A stretch of DNA of 64,000 nt from Lunularia cruciata (Eukaryota > Streptophyta > Marchantiopsida > Lunulariales > Lunulariaceae): positions 12,839,001-12,903,000 of the forward strand of contig OX419755.1 in assembly GCA_948567375.1 (NCBI GenBank). Direction: 5' to 3'. Numbering within the stretch: the first letter of the stretch is position 1; every line of letters begins with the position of its first letter. Below, in pieces: positions 60,961-64,000 of the stretch. The position numbers were made by a program, and so were the translations under genes. The notes under the pieces were generated by a model that worked only from the letters and a program-made list of their open reading frames with translations, was not told the DNA's origin and did not search any database.

Positions 60961-61795
60961 TGTATCGTATTTTTTACATTTGTTGGCCATGGTTGATACA
61001 TATTCACTAAATTTTTGTCCAATGCACATGTACCAGTTGAGGTAATAACTTCACTCGATATGTTGGCAAGTCGGGGTTGTATGTGGTAAATTACATTTAC
61101 CACATACACCTTGGACGGTGCATCTACGTGTTTCTTCTTGATTATTATGTTGTTGTCAAGATAAGGCCTTCTAGATCTCTACATGCTATCGGTATCCAAG
61201 GATCCTTCTTGCTCAATGGATAAAGGACCTATGGTTGCAAGAATCAATCATTTTTACATACTCTTTGTGGTACAAAAATATATTATCTTTACCGGGGAAG
61301 AGGTATGAACAATTCCATGAATACCAAGAAATCAAAGTAGGTGATCCAGAAACCCTTATGGAATTTGCAGATTCTTCCGACTTCATCTCTACCGCCCATA
61401 GACAACATTGGATTTGATTAAAGGGCACATAATGGAATAGTTGCTCATCATTTTTTCATAAGGAAGATGCCGCATTGGGCAGCCTTACTTTTTGCAAGAT
61501 TGTCAGAAGCAAATGCCTCATTTTACTTGTACATTTTAGTACTTGCATGCGTCACTTTCTCTATGAGGAAGTGATTTGTGTTGATCATAACCAGAGAAAA
61601 TGTTTCATCAATAAAATTGTGTTTTTATGGGACTCACCAGGCATCAACAAAGTGTCACTGCAAAGTGTTTCCTACTCATGTTCTCTATCATCAGAAAGGG
61701 TGATTTAAGGCTATCGGAAGTTGAGATCTTTTTGCATTCGAATCTTATATAGTTGAGCTTCATTCTTTGCCAACTTCCTTATGGTTGGTTATATG

Positions 61796-62045
61796 AAAAG
61801 AGCGACCCCATAGAAAACATGAAGGATGGGAAGACCTCATCAAGCCGGACAAGGGAGAGACAAAAAAGGTAAACTGGGGCTAAGCTCCAATAGAGTCTAT
61901 ATGAGAAATCTGCCCTATAGCACCTAAGATATCCAAGCTATGTAAATCGTACGGTCTACAAACAATTGGAGCATCCAAAGAAGCATCACCTAGTGTAATT
62001 GCTCTCTTATGGATTACCCCATCCACTGCCCTCTGTAGAGCATAC
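61796..62045 (+). repeat. E repeat, right copy
   Basis: Starts GAAAAGAGCGACCCCATAG and matches 57815-58060, with shorter reverse copies at 41283-41395 and 21298-21412. Confidence 0.8.
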
Positions 62046-62275
62046 GGGTTATATTGGTCATATGGAAATTAGTTCTTGATACTTTTAGCTTTATGATCTG
62101 AAATCATCAAGTGGCAAGCATCACTTGCTTACCGGATATCATCTGCTTCACATCTCCGAGGAAGTGTTTGATAGAGTGTATGCATTATAGTTGTCCCATG
62201 TGCCCAATGGACTTGTGAGGGCTTCACTTTTCAAGTTCAAGATACGTCAAGAAGAAAAGGCTTCTAGAAGCAAGA

Positions 62276-62690
62276 TTAAGATTAGTTTGTTTAGCTCTTA
62301 GGCCACATACCAAAATTTGGGCTCCATGTTTAGTTTGCATGCTATTAGAATCAGTTTGGTTAACTCTTAGCTTACATCAAGATTTGGGCTCCATATTCTT
62401 ATTGGGTATTGTTAGGATTGGTTTGGTTAACTTTTGGACTATCTACCAAGACTTGTGCTCTAAATGTTCGTTTGAGTACTTTTGGGCTTAGGTCGTTAAT
62501 TCTCAAACTGTATACCCAGACTTGGGATTTGATTTTTCATTTTAGTATTGATAGGATTAGTTTGCTCAACTCTTAGACTATCTACCAAGATTTGGGATCC
62601 ATTATTAGTTTGGCTCACTCTTAGACAACCCCAAGATGTGGGCTCCATGTTTTTATCTGGGTATTCTTAGAGTTCGTTTGCCCCCTCCCT
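62276..62690 (+). repeat. Degenerate tandem repeat, about 70-bp unit
   Basis: About six imperfect units each carry GATTAGTTTG..TTAACTCTTAG followed by ACCAAGATTTGGGCTCCAT. They start near 62280, 62350, 62415, 62490, 62555 and 62605. Confidence 0.75.
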
Positions 62691-64000
62691 CATAATACTT
62701 TTTAATTGAGACTATCATGCCCGGACAGTTTGCTAGCAGAATGTATTGTTAGATATGATTTGGTGCGGATGCTCCGGGTCCAAATACTTTCCATAATAAT
62801 CATGGTTCATATTTAATTGGGTATTATGAAGTTGAACATCTTTTGATATCATGGACTAAGTGTAGTCCCTTTTAGTGCCGGCTTTGAAGTCCTAGTGATT
62901 TTTTATTGAGACAACTGATTTTTTATTTAGTGATTTTTCCTACCCCATGCCCCATACATCAGTAGCGAGATTGAAAAAGTGTTTGAAGTTATTATTTGAG
63001 AAAGGTTGGTGTGTAATAAAGAATTTATCATGATTTCCGTTGAAATTATTAATATGTTTCATTCACGTTGAAATCTTTTGTCTTATCAGGTCCTAGACTG
63101 TTTATCAATTGGGTATCGGGCACAAGGAGAGATTAGAATTACTAATATCAAAACTAAGATGAACCTGAAGGAGCACTAAACTAAGATGCACATTCTCTAG
63201 TGATTATACGTCTTGGCTCATTTGAAATTAGGGAACTCCACAAATAAAACATCGGCCTGTTTGAGACAAGCGTATATAAATGGACGAGAAAAAAGTGCAC
63301 TCCCCCTTGGACCTTGATTCAATACCAAAGGGCTCTAAATTGGGCTTACACCGTGATTTAGAAGAAAATTAAGATATTTTCCAACAAAACCTGATTAGGT
63401 TTAAATTATTTCTCTCTTATCAGGTTCAAAACTGATGAACGACTATAAATAAATTTTGGATAAATTTTGGATCACTTGCCGGTCATTCTTCATCTTGTAT
63501 GAGGGTGATTTTTTCACAAGGAGGAATAAAAAAGAAGTTGGTTCACTTGGAATGTCTGCTCTTTCCTTGTGACTCTTCTATCATTTTCTCTACTCACTTT
63601 ATCAACTACTACTACTAATATTACTACTACTTTTTGGCTATAGTAGTTTGTTGAAACTGACCTTGCCGAGACAACATGCAAAAGCTTGGACTTGAACTTA
63701 CATTGGTGTATGGCATTTTTGTGTATAATACTGCAGTACAGATCAAATCCCAGTTCTTAGAGAGCCTAGAGCGTACAATCTTAAAAGTGATTTTTGGTTG
63801 CCACTGTTTGAGAGATGGATCTGTTTCAAAGTTTTTGTTAGAGTTGACTTCCATCTCCTTCAGTCAACGTTGAATTCGATGGAATTTGGTGTCTATTCTC
63901 CTTGACAATGGATGATATTTTGCTAACGTATGAGAAATGTATGTACGCTTTTGATCATGTTAGAAAGATTTATCGACTTTTAAAAAAAACATTCTATCTC
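62691..64000. other. AT-rich intergenic region
   Basis: No gene or mobile element recognised. A short ACT/ACTACT run lies at 63606-63635. The window ends in a T/A-rich stretch. Confidence 0.45.

Larger units (their letters stand above)
57815..62045 (-). mobile_element. Decayed reverse-transcriptase element between E direct repeats
   Basis: Two copies of about 250 bp of repeat E in the same orientation (57815-58060 and 61796-62045) enclose a minus-strand RT-type polyprotein remnant. The RT is of the LINE/non-LTR kind, which normally lacks terminal repeats. The repeats could be element ends, or two independent E copies beside an unrelated RT. Borders are approximate. Confidence 0.55.

Overview
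This is a nuclear window from a land plant, most likely a bryophyte and perhaps a liverwort. Three things point there. Coding sequence is split by short GT-AG introns. Long stretches are nested, decayed Ty3/gypsy retrotransposons primed by initiator tRNA-Met. The one clearly intact protein gene is an alpha/beta-hydrolase-NB-ARC-LRR immune receptor, an architecture I know from Marchantia and related early plant lineages. The species cannot be fixed from the sequence alone.

Layout. 1-11642 is a stack of LTR retrotransposons: the 3' part of a family A element (+), which sits inside a family D element (+), then a D fragment (-), an internally deleted family B fragment (-) and a deleted D copy (-). 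11643-13350 is a decayed copy of the 3' flank and leucine-rich repeats of the receptor gene at 47-53 kb. 17459-19597 is a broken, intronless oligopeptidase B gene (+). 22412-41268 is another retrotransposon block. A family B element (-) carrying a PHD-finger-like tail on its polymerase polyprotein is interrupted by a complete family A element (28046-34299, 5-bp target duplication ATATC) and by a solo family A LTR (37122-37859, target duplication GCTCT). 43612-45563 holds a small multi-exon gene with a signal peptide, of unknown function. 46985-48258 is the receptor gene's 3' flank, with a tRNA-like insertion and decayed LRR units. 48259-53251 (-) is the six-exon receptor gene. 57815-62045 holds a decayed non-LTR-type reverse transcriptase (-) between direct repeats of about 250 bp. 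The remainder is AT-rich intergenic DNA.

How the parts work together. The receptor model joins an N-terminal hydrolase with the nucleophile elbow GHSFGG, an NB-ARC switch and a very regular LRR array. All five introns are phase 0, and the predicted product is 1261 residues. Its LRR exon contains a 144-bp tandem repeat of eight units, one missing 42 bp in frame, followed by a 2-nt shift that ends the reading frame and a trail of decayed units. With the duplicated remnant at 11.6-13.4 kb, this looks like an expanding and decaying immune-receptor locus in a repeat-rich setting. None of the retroelements has an intact reading frame.
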